DNA of 64,000 bases, taken from contig NZ_JAHRCY010000006.1 in the NCBI RefSeq assembly GCF_019083965.1, positions 186,001-250,000 on the forward strand. Direction: 5' to 3'. The notes beneath the pieces are model-generated. The model was not told the origin of the DNA. It did no database searches and was given only the letters and a program-made list of their open reading frames with translations. Position numbers and translations under genes: made by a program. Of this stretch, positions 36,004 through 44,480 are shown in pieces. Each line of letters starts with the position of its first letter. Position 1 is the stretch's first letter. The DNA is from Catellatospora tritici. GTDB taxonomy: Bacteria > Actinomycetota > Actinomycetes > Mycobacteriales > Micromonosporaceae.

Positions 36004-37449
36004 ATGAAGCAACTGTTCCGATTACTCGCGGCGTGCGCGCTGCTGCTGGGCTTCGCGGTGGGCCTGCCCGCCCCGGCGCAGGCAGCGCTGCCCGTCTCGC
36101 CGAACGTGCACATCTTCTACTACTCCTGGTACGGCAGCCCGACGGTGAACGGGTCGTACCGGCACTGGCAGCAGGGTGGGCACACCCCGCCGAACGACCT
36201 CGGGGCGAACCTGTACCCGGTGCTCGGGGCGTACGACTCGGGCGCGGTCGCGGCCGTCGACCAGCACATGGCCTGGATCGCCCAGGCCGGGGTCGGCGTG
36301 ATCGTCTACAGCTGGTGGGGCCAGGGCTCCTATGAGGACGGGCTGGTCCCCATGGTGCTCGACGCCGCCAACCGGCAGGGGATCAAGGTGGCCTGGCACC
36401 TGGAGCCGTACTCGGGGCGCACCGCGGCCTCGACCGTCTCCGACGTCAACTACCTGAACTCCCGCTACGGCGGCCACGCGGCGTACTACCGCGACGCCGC
36501 GCACGGCAACCGGCCCGCGTTCTACGTGTTCGAGAGCCTGCGCATCACCGACTGGTCGGCGATCGCCCCGCTCAAGAGCGGCAACATCATCCTGGCGCAG
36601 ACCACGGACACCTCGAAGGTGGCCGGGTTCGGCGGGATGTACACGTACGACGCGATCGCCGGGGCGTCCGCGCCGGGCTGGGCGAACGCCTCGGCGTTCT
36701 GCAAGGCCAACGGCCTGGTCTGGGCGCCCTCGGTCGGACCCGGGTACCTCGACGACCGGGCCGTGCCGGGCAACACCACCCCGACCCTGAACCGGGACAA
36801 CGGGGTGACCTACGACCGCGAGTGGGGCAACGCCCTGGCCACGGCCAACGGCGGACCACCCACCTGGGTCTCGATCACCTCGTTCAACGAGTGGCACGAG
36901 GGCTCGGTCATCGAGCCCGCCAGCGCCACCCCGCCCGGCGGCCAGGGCTACCTGACGTACGTCGGCGCCTACGGCACCACGGGCACCGCGTCGCAGACGG
37001 CGTACCTGGACCGCACCCGCTACTGGGTGGGCCGGTTCAGCCCGCCCCCGCAGCAGTCCTTCCTCGCGCTGCGGGCCAGGGCGAACAGCAGGTTCGTGAC
37101 GGCCGACAACGCCGGTGCGAGCCCGCTGATCGCCAAGGGCACCACCATCGGCCTGTGGGAGCAGTACGACCAGCTCACCCTCGGCGGCGGCAACATCGCA
37201 CTCCGCTCCAAGGCCAACGGCCTGATCGTCACGGCCGACAACGCCGGGGCGAGCCCGCTGATCGCCAACCGCACCGCGGTCGGCCCGTGGGAGACGTTCG
37301 CCCTGGTCAACAACGGTGACGGCAGCTTCAGCCTGCGTGCGCAGGTCAACGGCCGCTACGTCACCGCCGAGAACGCGGGGGCCAGCCCGCTGATCGCCAA
37401 CCGCACCGCCATCGGCACCTGGGAAAAGTTCGACCTGGCCACGAGCTGA
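36004..37449 (+). CDS. secreted GH99-like glycoside hydrolase with fascin-like module
   Basis: 481 residues. Signal peptide (MKQLFRLLAACALLLGFAVG..., cleavage after AQAA). A GH99/endo-mannosidase-type barrel (about 30-335): 'VHIFYYSWYGSP', 'YRHWQQGGHTPP', 'IVYSWWGQGSYEDGLVP', 'VAWHLEPYSGR' and 'SFNEWHEGSVIEPA', the last matching the Glu-x-x-Glu region that performs catalysis in GH99. A three-repeat fascin-like beta-trefoil closes the protein (about 350-481). It follows the dehydrogenase gene by 13 bp, so the two are co-transcribed. Substrate probably an alpha-linked mannose-type or related glycan; not certain. Confidence 0.85.
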   Translation: MKQLFRLLAACALLLGFAVGLPAPAQAALPVSPNVHIFYYSWYGSPTVNGSYRHWQQGGHTPPNDLGANLYPVLGAYDSGAVAAVDQHMAWIAQAGVGVIVYSWWGQGSYEDGLVPMVLDAANRQGIKVAWHLEPYSGRTAASTVSDVNYLNSRYGGHAAYYRDAAHGNRPAFYVFESLRITDWSAIAPLKSGNIILAQTTDTSKVAGFGGMYTYDAIAGASAPGWANASAFCKANGLVWAPSVGPGYLDDRAVPGNTTPTLNRDNGVTYDREWGNALATANGGPPTWVSITSFNEWHEGSVIEPASATPPGGQGYLTYVGAYGTTGTASQTAYLDRTRYWVGRFSPPPQQSFLALRARANSRFVTADNAGASPLIAKGTTIGLWEQYDQLTLGGGNIALRSKANGLIVTADNAGASPLIANRTAVGPWETFALVNNGDGSFSLRAQVNGRYVTAENAGASPLIANRTAIGTWEKFDLATS

Positions 37450-37463
37450 CCTAACGCCGGAAG

Positions 37464-37496
37464 CGCCCGGACCGACCACATCGGTTGGTCCGGGCG
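37464..37496 (+). terminator. hairpin terminator after the secreted-enzyme genes
   Basis: CGCCCGGACCGACC and GGTTGGTCCGGGCG pair over 14 bp with one mismatch, 15 bases past the stop codon, followed by TTCGTGCTGTT. Confidence 0.8.
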
Positions 37497-37553
37497 TTCG
37501 TGCTGTTCGGAGGCTATGCAAGTGATCATCGACAATTGCGCGCCCGTGAAGGG

Positions 37554-37604
37554 TTGACGCCGTGAGTATGACCGAGTAAACATCTAGGAAATATCCTATA
37601 GGAT
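37554..37604 (+). promoter_or_regulatory. promoter and ATCCTATAGGAT operator of the sugar ABC operon
   Basis: TTGACG (37554-37559) and TAAACA (37577-37582) are 17 bases apart. The operator GGAAATATCCTATAGGATC follows directly, with the perfect palindrome ATCCTATAGGAT at 37593-37604. A second TAGGAT (37599-37604) is an alternative -10. A repressor here would block initiation or act as a roadblock. Confidence 0.75.
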
Positions 37605-37665
37605 CGTGGATTTCCAAAGCTGCCCAATCTCCGAAACCCGATCATTCACCAGGGAGGAACCGGTC

Positions 37666-38712
37666 ATGAGACCGTTGGTTCGACTGGGCTCCACCATCGG
37701 CGTCGCGATGCTGCTCACCGTCGCCGCCGCGTGCACCAAGAAGGCGGACGACCCGGGCAAGGGCTCCTCCGCGCTCACCCCCACCCAGGTCAAGGTCGCG
37801 CTCGTGCCCGGCGGGGCGCACCCCTACTTCCAGCCGTGGAAGACCGCCGGTGACAAGGCCAAGGCCGACTTCGGCCTCGGCGACGTCACCTACAACGAGA
37901 CCGCCGGCTGGGACCAGACCAAGCAGAACGACGTGCTGACCTCGCTGGCCGCGCAGGGCTACAACGCGTTCGGCATCTTCGGCGTCGCCCCGGAGAACAT
38001 CAACGCCACCTTCACCAACCTCAAGGGCAAGGGCTTCCACGTCGCCTCGCTGGCGAGCTGCCCGGCCGGGGACAAGAACGAGGCCGACTTCTGCCTGTCG
38101 ACCGACGTGCAGGAGGCGGCGTACAAGGCGGCCAAGGCGGCGATCGAGGCCATGGGCGGCCAGGGCAACCTGGTCCACCTCACCGGCAACAAGGTCGACT
38201 CCAACACCCAGCGCCGCATCGCGGGCGTGCAGAAGGCCGTCGACGAGACTGGCGGCAAGGTCAAGCTGCTCGACACCATCACCGACATCGACAAGGACCT
38301 GCAGACCGCGCAGAAGGCCGTCGCCGACCTGCTCGCGGCCAAGGGCACCCAGGTCAACGGCATCGTCACCACGGCGTACAACCCGGCGGTGGCCGCCGCG
38401 GGCGGCGTGAAGCAGGCCAAACTGCCGATCAAGGTGATCGCGATCGACGACGACCCGACCATCATCGCCGGGATCAAGGACGGCTCGGTCGCGGCGACCG
38501 TGCTGCAGAACCCGCTCGGGCAGGGCTACGTCGGCTCGTACGCGCTGGAGAAGCTCGCCGGAGGCTGCACCATGACCACCCCCGGCGTCATCATCGACTC
38601 GGGATCCTTCGTGGTCACCACGGCCAACGTCGGCACCTACGACGCCGACCGCCAGACCAAGACGGACTCCCTGAAGCAGGACTTCGACACCAAGTACCTC
38701 ACCTGCAAGTAG
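37666..38712 (+). CDS. sugar ABC transporter substrate-binding lipoprotein
   Basis: 348 residues. A lipoprotein signal peptide with lipobox 'VAAAC' precedes a Peripla_BP_4 / ribose-binding fold ('VKVALVPGGAHPYFQPWKTAGDKAKADFG', 'GNLVHLTGNKVDSNTQRRIAGVQKAVDE', 'VKVIAIDDDPTIIAGIKDGSVAATVLQNP'). It is anchored outside the membrane and delivers a monosaccharide to the permeases encoded next. The L-fuconate dehydratase in the same operon makes L-fucose the leading candidate ligand. AGGGAGGA precedes the ATG. Confidence 0.93.
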   Translation: MRPLVRLGSTIGVAMLLTVAAACTKKADDPGKGSSALTPTQVKVALVPGGAHPYFQPWKTAGDKAKADFGLGDVTYNETAGWDQTKQNDVLTSLAAQGYNAFGIFGVAPENINATFTNLKGKGFHVASLASCPAGDKNEADFCLSTDVQEAAYKAAKAAIEAMGGQGNLVHLTGNKVDSNTQRRIAGVQKAVDETGGKVKLLDTITDIDKDLQTAQKAVADLLAAKGTQVNGIVTTAYNPAVAAAGGVKQAKLPIKVIAIDDDPTIIAGIKDGSVAATVLQNPLGQGYVGSYALEKLAGGCTMTTPGVIIDSGSFVVTTANVGTYDADRQTKTDSLKQDFDTKYLTCK

Positions 38713-38744
38713 CCCCACCCCGGCGCGGCGCCGCCGCCTGGTCA

Positions 38745-38805
38745 CAAGTTGCCGGGCAATCGGGCGAATGACCTCGCAAGATACGCCCGATCGCCCGGCA
38801 ACTTG
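38745..38805. repeat. palindromic element, subfamily B, copy 3, between binding protein and permease genes
   Basis: 25-bp arms (38745-38769, 38781-38805; start CAAGTTGCCGGGCAATCGGG) with two mismatches and an 11-base loop. In the mRNA it would form a strong hairpin between the binding-protein and permease cistrons. Confidence 0.9.
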
Positions 38806-38855
38806 GACGATCAACGACGGCGCCGCGCCGTCGCCGACCCCTTCCGGAGACCGCC

Positions 38856-39899
38856 GTGACCGACGCCGCCCCACCCGCACCAGCCGCGCCGCCCCGATCA
38901 CTGCCGCTGTGGGCCAACCCCCGCATCGGCCTGGTCGTGCTCCTGGTTGCCCTCGTCGCGCTCTTCTCGACGCTGCGACCGGGCTTCCTCAACACCTACC
39001 TGACCCTGGTGCCGCTGCAGGCCGACATCAGCGTGTACGTCGTCGTCGGCCTGGCCCAACTGTCGGTGCTGTCGCTGGGGCACATGAACATGGCCGTGGG
39101 CCGGATGGCCGCGTTCAGCGCGTTCGCCGCCGGGCTCGCGCACGACCGGTTCGACGTGTCACTGCCGGTCGCGCTGCTGGCCGGGATGGCCGCGGCGGGT
39201 CTGCTCGGCGCGCTGGCGGGTCTGATCATCACCGCCACCGGCGTCAACTCCTTCGTGGTGACCCTCGCCCTGGACTTCGCCCTGATCGGCCTGGTCTCCC
39301 TGCTGTACGCCACCTTCACCCCGGGCGTCGCCTTCGCGGGCCAACCCGCCGGGATGGCGCAGATGCGCAGCGACACCTTCGCCGACTACTGCGTGGGTGA
39401 CGTGTGCGGCCCGCCGATCCCGCTGCAGGTCCCGTACGCGCTGGTCGCGGTGCTGCTGGTCGGCCTGGTGTTCCGGTGGTCGCGAGTCGGCCGCGAGGTG
39501 CTGATGACCGGCGCCAACGAGAAGGCCGCGAAGCTGTCCGGCATCCCGGTGCGGGCCCGGATCATCCAGGCGCACGCGCTGTCCGGCGTGCTCGCGGGCC
39601 TGGCCGGGTTCCTGCTCGCCGCCAACAACGGCGCCTTCTCCGCCAGCATCGGCGACGGCTTCCTGCTGCCGTCGTTCCTGGCCCCGGTGCTGGGCGGCAC
39701 GCTGCTGGTCGGCGGCGCGGTCAGCGTGCTGGGCACGGTGCTGGGCACCGCGATCGTGCAGGTCATCTACAAGGGGCTGAACCTGCTGCAGTTCCAGGTC
39801 GACGAGCTGAAGCTCTACATCGGCCTGATCCTGCTGCTCGCGCTGTCGCTGGACCGGGTGCGCCACGTGGTGGCCGAGAAGCGGGGAGTTCCGGCATGA
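38856..39899 (+). CDS. sugar ABC transporter permease (RbsC/BPD_transp_2 type)
   Basis: 347 residues with eight to ten hydrophobic segments. The family pattern 'GLAQLSVLSLGHMNMAVGRMAAFSAFAAG' and the conserved late segment 'LAPVLGGTLLVGGAVSVLGTVLGTAIVQVIYKGLNLLQ' are clear. A GTG or ATG start after GGAGA gives a short Ala/Pro-rich N-terminus. It overlaps the second permease by four bases (ATGA). It forms half of a heterodimeric membrane channel with that protein. Confidence 0.93.
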   Translation: MTDAAPPAPAAPPRSLPLWANPRIGLVVLLVALVALFSTLRPGFLNTYLTLVPLQADISVYVVVGLAQLSVLSLGHMNMAVGRMAAFSAFAAGLAHDRFDVSLPVALLAGMAAAGLLGALAGLIITATGVNSFVVTLALDFALIGLVSLLYATFTPGVAFAGQPAGMAQMRSDTFADYCVGDVCGPPIPLQVPYALVAVLLVGLVFRWSRVGREVLMTGANEKAAKLSGIPVRARIIQAHALSGVLAGLAGFLLAANNGAFSASIGDGFLLPSFLAPVLGGTLLVGGAVSVLGTVLGTAIVQVIYKGLNLLQFQVDELKLYIGLILLLALSLDRVRHVVAEKRGVPA

Positions 39900-40918
39900 C
39901 CGCCGCCGAGACCCTGGCCGCGCAGAACGCCGCCGAGCCCACCGCGGCGCCCGCGCCCCGGCGCGGCTGGCGGCGTGCCGTGCGCGGCTCCGAGTTCACC
40001 CTGGTGACGATCGCGCTGATCGGGTTCGTGGCACTGACCATCGCCACCGACGGCAACATGCTCACCGCCGGCACGCTCGCCGCGTTCTTCCGCTTCCTGG
40101 CGGTGCCCATGGTGATCGGGCTGGCCCAGATGACAGTGCTGGCGATCGGGCAGATGAACCTGTCGGTGGGCGTGCTCACCGGCTTCTGCGCCATGGTGTC
40201 GGCCTGGCTCATGCTGGAGGCGGGGTGGCCCGCGGTGCTGGCGGTGCCAGGCGCGCTCCTGCTGGGCGCGCTGGTCGGCTTGATCAACGGCATCCTGGTG
40301 GTACGCACCAGGATCAACGCCTTCATCGTCACCCTGGCCACCATGACCATCGTCGACGGGCTGCGCTACGGCGTGCACGGGCCCGGCACCTACCAGGACT
40401 ACTCGCCCGGCCTGCAGCGGTTCGGGCAGCAGTCCGTGCTCGGCATGCCGGTGGTGTTCGGAATCGCCGTGCTGGTGGCGGTGGGCGTGTGGCTGTTCTT
40501 CGCGCGTACCGTCGCCGGGCGGCACCTGCTGGCCAGCGGCGGCAGCCCGTTCGCGGCCCGGCTGTCCGGCGTCTCCAACGACCGGTCGATCCTGGTCGCG
40601 CACACCGTCTCCGGCCTGCTCGCCGGGGTCGCCGCGGTGCTCACCCTGGCCCAGTCGGGCTCGGTCAACGCCACCATCGGCGACGACCTGCTGCTGCCCA
40701 GCTTCGCCGCTCCGATCATCGGCGGCGTCGCGCTGGCCGGGGGCGTGGTCAGCGTGCTCGGGACCAGCGTCGCCGCGTTCATCGTGCGACTGGTCGACGT
40801 GACCCAGGCCCAGTTCGGCATCAACCGGCGCTGGGTCGACCTGATCGTCGGGGCGGTGGTGCTCGGTGCGGTGCTGGTCGGCGCCGTACGCCAGAAACTC
40901 TCCCGGAGGTCGTCGTGA
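39896..40918 (+). CDS. sugar ABC transporter permease, second subunit
   Basis: 340 residues, RbsC-type: 'IGLAQMTVLAIGQMNLSVGVLTGFCAM', 'INAFIVTLATMTIVDGLRYGVHGPGTY' and 'FAAPIIGGVALAGGVVSVLGTSVAAFIVRLVDV'. A long charged N-terminus precedes the first helix. Its stop overlaps the GTG of the ATPase gene. Having two different permeases rather than a homodimer is common in rhamnose- and fucose-type importers. Confidence 0.93.
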   Translation: MTAAETLAAQNAAEPTAAPAPRRGWRRAVRGSEFTLVTIALIGFVALTIATDGNMLTAGTLAAFFRFLAVPMVIGLAQMTVLAIGQMNLSVGVLTGFCAMVSAWLMLEAGWPAVLAVPGALLLGALVGLINGILVVRTRINAFIVTLATMTIVDGLRYGVHGPGTYQDYSPGLQRFGQQSVLGMPVVFGIAVLVAVGVWLFFARTVAGRHLLASGGSPFAARLSGVSNDRSILVAHTVSGLLAGVAAVLTLAQSGSVNATIGDDLLLPSFAAPIIGGVALAGGVVSVLGTSVAAFIVRLVDVTQAQFGINRRWVDLIVGAVVLGAVLVGAVRQKLSRRSS

Positions 40919-42429
40919 CGCTGCTGGCCGAGGGCCTGACCAAGTCCTTTCCTGGCGTACGGGCCCTGTCCGGCGCCACCCTGTCCGTGCGGCCCGGCAG
41001 CGTGCACGCGCTGCTGGGCGAGAACGGCGCGGGCAAGAGCACCCTGGTAAAGATCCTGACCGGGGTGTACCGCCCCGACGCCGGACGGGTCCTGCTCGAC
41101 GGCGTCCCGGTGCGCTTCGGCAGCCCGCTGGAGGCGCTGCGCGCCGGGATCGGCGTCGTGCACCAGGAACGCAACCTGGTGCCGGAGTTCTCCGTCGCCG
41201 AGAACATCGCCCTGCAGCACCTGCCCCGCAGGCTGGGCATGGTGGACCGGGGCCGGATGCGCGCCGAGGCCCGGCGCTGCCTGGACCTGCTCGACCTGGA
41301 CCTCGACCCGGACACCCGGGTCGGGGACCTGTCGGTGGCGCAGGCGCAGCTGGTCGAGATCGCCAAGGCGCTGTCGGTGGACAATCGGGTGCTGCTGCTG
41401 GACGAGCCGACCGCCTCGCTCACCGGCGACGAGGCCGACCGCCTCTACCGCATCGTGGCCCGGCTGACCGCCACCGGCCACGCGGTCGTGCTGGTCAGCC
41501 ACAAACTCGAAGAGGTGTTCGCGGTCGCCGACACGGTCACCGTGCTGCGCGACGGCCACAGCGTCGCCGAGGGGCAGCCGCTGGCCGACTACACCCGCGA
41601 CCAGATCGTCGACCTGATGGTCGGCCGGGCGCACGCCGCGGTCGAGCTCGGCGGCCGCAGCGTGGACCGCGACGCCGTGCCCGCGCTGGCGCTGACCGGC
41701 GTCAGCACCGGCCACGGCCACCGCGACCTCGACCTGACCGTCGCCAAGGGCGAGATCGTGGGACTGTACGGCCTGGTCGGCGCGGGCCGCACCGAACTGG
41801 CCCGCGCTCTGCTCGGCCTGGACACGATCACCTCCGGCGAGGTGGCCGTGCACGGCGTGCCCGCCCGCATCACCAACGTCGGACAGGCCCTGCGTGAGCA
41901 CCGCATCGGTTACGTCCCCGAGGACCGCAAGGGCGAAGGCCTGTTCCTGGAGCAGCCGATCACCCGCAACGTCGGCGTGACCGTGTGGCGACGCCTGTCC
42001 CGGGCCGGGCTGCTGGCCGACCGCGCCGAACGCGACCTCGTCGCCCGCTACACCGACCTGCTCGGCATCCGCCTCGCCTCGCCGCGCCAGCTCGCCGGGC
42101 AGCTGTCCGGCGGCAACCAGCAGAAGGTCAGCCTGGCCAAGTGGTTGGCGGCCGACTGCGACATCCTCATCGTCGACGAGCCCACCGTCGGCATCGACGT
42201 ACGCACCAAGGCCGCCTTCCACGAGCTGCTGGCGGGCCTGGCCGCCGAGGGCAAGGCGATCCTGCTGATCTCCTCCGACCTGCCCGAGATCGTGACGCTG
42301 GCCGACCGGATCGCGGTCATGGCCGATCGCCGCATCCGGGGCACGCTGCCCAACACCCGCGCCTACGACGAGATGTCGCAGCGCATCATCCGCCTCGTCC
42401 ACGCGCCGCTGCCGCAGGAGGTCCGATGA
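40915..42429 (+). CDS. sugar ABC transporter ATP-binding protein (two ABC domains)
   Basis: 504 residues, RbsA-type. The first domain has Walker A '[13 protein letters not shown]', a signature region '[15 protein letters not shown]' and Walker B '[11 protein letters not shown]'. The second has a degenerate Walker A '[13 protein letters not shown]', signature '[15 protein letters not shown]' and Walker B '[12 protein letters not shown]'. The degenerate second site is normal for this family. The GTG start follows GGAGG. It powers uptake by the two permeases. Confidence 0.95.
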   Translation: MTLLAEGLTKSFPGVRALSGATLSVRPGSVHALLGENGAGKSTLVKILTGVYRPDAGRVLLDGVPVRFGSPLEALRAGIGVVHQERNLVPEFSVAENIALQHLPRRLGMVDRGRMRAEARRCLDLLDLDLDPDTRVGDLSVAQAQLVEIAKALSVDNRVLLLDEPTASLTGDEADRLYRIVARLTATGHAVVLVSHKLEEVFAVADTVTVLRDGHSVAEGQPLADYTRDQIVDLMVGRAHAAVELGGRSVDRDAVPALALTGVSTGHGHRDLDLTVAKGEIVGLYGLVGAGRTELARALLGLDTITSGEVAVHGVPARITNVGQALREHRIGYVPEDRKGEGLFLEQPITRNVGVTVWRRLSRAGLLADRAERDLVARYTDLLGIRLASPRQLAGQLSGGNQQKVSLAKWLAADCDILIVDEPTVGIDVRTKAAFHELLAGLAAEGKAILLISSDLPEIVTLADRIAVMADRRIRGTLPNTRAYDEMSQRIIRLVHAPLPQEVR

Positions 42430-43736
42430 GGATCCGGGCCGTCGAGACCCACGACATCCGCTTCCCGACCTCCCGGGATCTGGACGGTTCCGACGCGATG
42501 AACCCCGACCCCGACTACTCCGCCGCGTACGTGGTGCTGTCCACCGACACCGACCTGGAGGGCCACGGGTTCACCTTCACCATCGGTCGCGGCAACGAGA
42601 TCTGCCGCGCCGCGATCGAGTCGCTGGCCCCGCTGGTGATCGGGCAGGGCGTGGACGACCTGGGCGAGTTCGCCCGGCGGCTCACCCACGACTCGCAGAC
42701 CCGGTGGCTGGGCCCGGAGAAGGGCGTGGTGCACCTGGCCGCCGCCGCGCTGATCAACGCGGCGTGGGACCTGGCCGCCCGGTTCGCCCGCAAGCCGGTG
42801 TGGCGGCTGCTGTCGGAGATGCCCTCCGACCAGCTGCTGGACCTGGTCGACTGGCGCTACCTGTCCGACGCGCTGCCCCGCGCGCGGGCCGCCGACATCC
42901 TCGCCGCGGCCGAGCCGGGGCGGGCCGAGCGGACCAGGGCGATCATCGCGAGCGGGTATCCGGCGTACAACACCTCGGCCGGGTGGCTCGGCTATGACGA
43001 CGCGAAGATCACGCGGTTGGCGCAGGAGGCTGTCGCCGACGGGTACAGCCAGCTCAAGCTCAAGGTCGGCGCCGACCTCGACGACGACCTCCGCCGGTTC
43101 GCGCTGATGCGAAAGGCGGTCGGGGCCGACGTCCGCATCGCCGTCGACGCCAACCAGCGCTGGGACGTCGACGAGGCGGTCGCCTGGATGACCGCGCTCG
43201 CCCCGTACGACCCCTGGTGGATCGAGGAGCCGACCAGCCCGGACGACATCCTCGGCCACGCCGACATCCGCCGCGCCCTGGGCACCGCCGGACCCGGCGG
43301 CACCCCGATCCGGGTCGCCACCGGCGAGCACGTCGCCAACCGGGTCATGTTCAAGCAACTGCTGCGCGCCGACGCCGTCGACGTGGTGCAGCTGGACGCG
43401 TGCCGGGTCGGCGGCGTCAACGAGAACGTGGCGATCCTGCTGCTGGCCGCGGCCTACGACCGCCCCGTCTGCCCGCACGCCGGGGGAGTGGGCCTGTGCG
43501 AACTGGTCCAGCACTTGGCGATCTTCGACTATGTGGCCGTCTCCGCCGACCTCACCGACCGCGCCATCGAGTACGTCGACCACCTGCACGAGCACTTCGT
43601 CGACCCGGCCGTGGTGCACCGGGGCGTGTACCGGGTCCCGCTCACGCCGGGTTTCTCGGCGCAGCTGCGCCCGGAGACGCTCGCCCGGTTCGCGTACCCC
43701 GACGGCGTCGCCTGGCGCGGTCGCGCACTCTCATGA
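42426..43736 (+). CDS. fucD: L-fuconate dehydratase (enolase superfamily)
   Basis: 436 residues, the usual length. It dehydrates L-fuconate to 2-keto-3-deoxy-L-fuconate. The N-terminus '[29 protein letters not shown]' and '[12 protein letters not shown]' are hallmarks of this family (human ENOSF1 relative). 'LKLKVG' supplies the K-x-K pair (about Lys211/213), 'VDANQRW' and '[10 protein letters not shown]' the metal ligands, and 'HAGGVGLCE' the catalytic His. Coupled by an ATGA overlap to the ABC ATPase gene. The fucose dehydrogenase, lactonase and later steps are not in this window. Confidence 0.9.
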   Translation: MRIRAVETHDIRFPTSRDLDGSDAMNPDPDYSAAYVVLSTDTDLEGHGFTFTIGRGNEICRAAIESLAPLVIGQGVDDLGEFARRLTHDSQTRWLGPEKGVVHLAAAALINAAWDLAARFARKPVWRLLSEMPSDQLLDLVDWRYLSDALPRARAADILAAAEPGRAERTRAIIASGYPAYNTSAGWLGYDDAKITRLAQEAVADGYSQLKLKVGADLDDDLRRFALMRKAVGADVRIAVDANQRWDVDEAVAWMTALAPYDPWWIEEPTSPDDILGHADIRRALGTAGPGGTPIRVATGEHVANRVMFKQLLRADAVDVVQLDACRVGGVNENVAILLLAAAYDRPVCPHAGGVGLCELVQHLAIFDYVAVSADLTDRAIEYVDHLHEHFVDPAVVHRGVYRVPLTPGFSAQLRPETLARFAYPDGVAWRGRALS

Positions 43737-43749
43737 TCGTGGATGGACG

Positions 43750-43763
43750 AACCTAGGATGTTT
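43750..43763 (+). promoter_or_regulatory. operator-like site and -10 box at the GntR gene
   Basis: The minus strand reads GGAAACATCCTAGGTTC, matching the left part of the GAAAYATCCTATAGGATC sites. On the plus strand TAGGAT (43754-43759) ends seven bases before the ATG at 43767, the spacing of a leaderless mRNA. This suggests autoregulation. Confidence 0.6.
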
Positions 43764-43766
43764 CCC

Positions 43767-44453
43767 ATGGCCCAACCCGCTCCGATCCCGCGCCTGCGCC
43801 GATCGACCCTGGGCGACGACGTCTACGAGACCATGACCGCACTGATCATGGAGCACACCCTCGCCCCCGGCGACCGCATCAACATCGACGCGCTGGCCCG
43901 GCAACTGGAGGTCTCGGCCACCCCGGTGCGCGAGGCCCTGGCTCGGCTCGAATCCGACGGCCTGGTCCGCAAGCGCGCGCTCGCCGGGTACACGGTGTCG
44001 CCGCTGCTGACCCGGCAGGAGTTCATGGACATGTTCGACATGCGCATCCTGCTGGAGTCGGCCGCCGCCCGCTGGGCCGCGCAGCGGGCCACCGGCGACG
44101 CCCGGGACCGCATCGTCCACGACGCGGCGCCCGAGGCCGCCCCCGCCGCACCCGACTCCGACGCGTGGCGGGCGCACGCCGCGTTCACCAAGCTGGACGC
44201 CGCGTTCCATGACCTGATCGCGCAGGCGGCCGGGAACACGCTGCTGCGCGACGGGATCGTGCGGCTGCACGCCCACCTGCACATCCACCGCCTGTTCTTC
44301 CCGTACGCCCAGGCGGGCACGACTGCCGACGAGCACCGGCGCATCGCCGCGACGATCGCCGCCGGAGACCCCGACGCCGCCGAGGCCGCCATGCGCGACC
44401 ACCTCACCCTGGCCCGCGAACGCCACCTGGCCGGCTTCGATCGCACCCGCTGA
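43767..44453 (+). CDS. GntR/FCD-family transcriptional regulator, likely controls the fucose regulon
   Basis: 228 residues. An N-terminal winged helix ('GDDVYETMTALIMEHTLAPGDRINIDALARQLEVSATPVREALARLESDGLV') and an FCD effector domain ('FDMRILLESAAARWAA', 'FHDLIAQAAGNTLLRDGI', 'EHRRIAATIAAGDPDAAEAAMRDHL', with the His residues that often bind metal). The frame can be extended 8 codons upstream, but that part overlaps the operator and -10 box, so I prefer the ATG consistent with a leaderless transcript. It is the obvious candidate to bind the ATCCTATAGGAT sites, with a fucose-pathway acid as inducer (inferred). Confidence 0.9.
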   Translation: MAQPAPIPRLRRSTLGDDVYETMTALIMEHTLAPGDRINIDALARQLEVSATPVREALARLESDGLVRKRALAGYTVSPLLTRQEFMDMFDMRILLESAAARWAAQRATGDARDRIVHDAAPEAAPAAPDSDAWRAHAAFTKLDAAFHDLIAQAAGNTLLRDGIVRLHAHLHIHRLFFPYAQAGTTADEHRRIAATIAAGDPDAAEAAMRDHLTLARERHLAGFDRTR

Positions 44454-44480
44454 CGACCGCCGTCACCGGCCGCGCGCAGG

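Noticed and set aside
33303-36113. A 936-codon minus-strand open frame
   Set aside because: Same kind of shadow over the second dehydrogenase gene. No start site or conserved motif.
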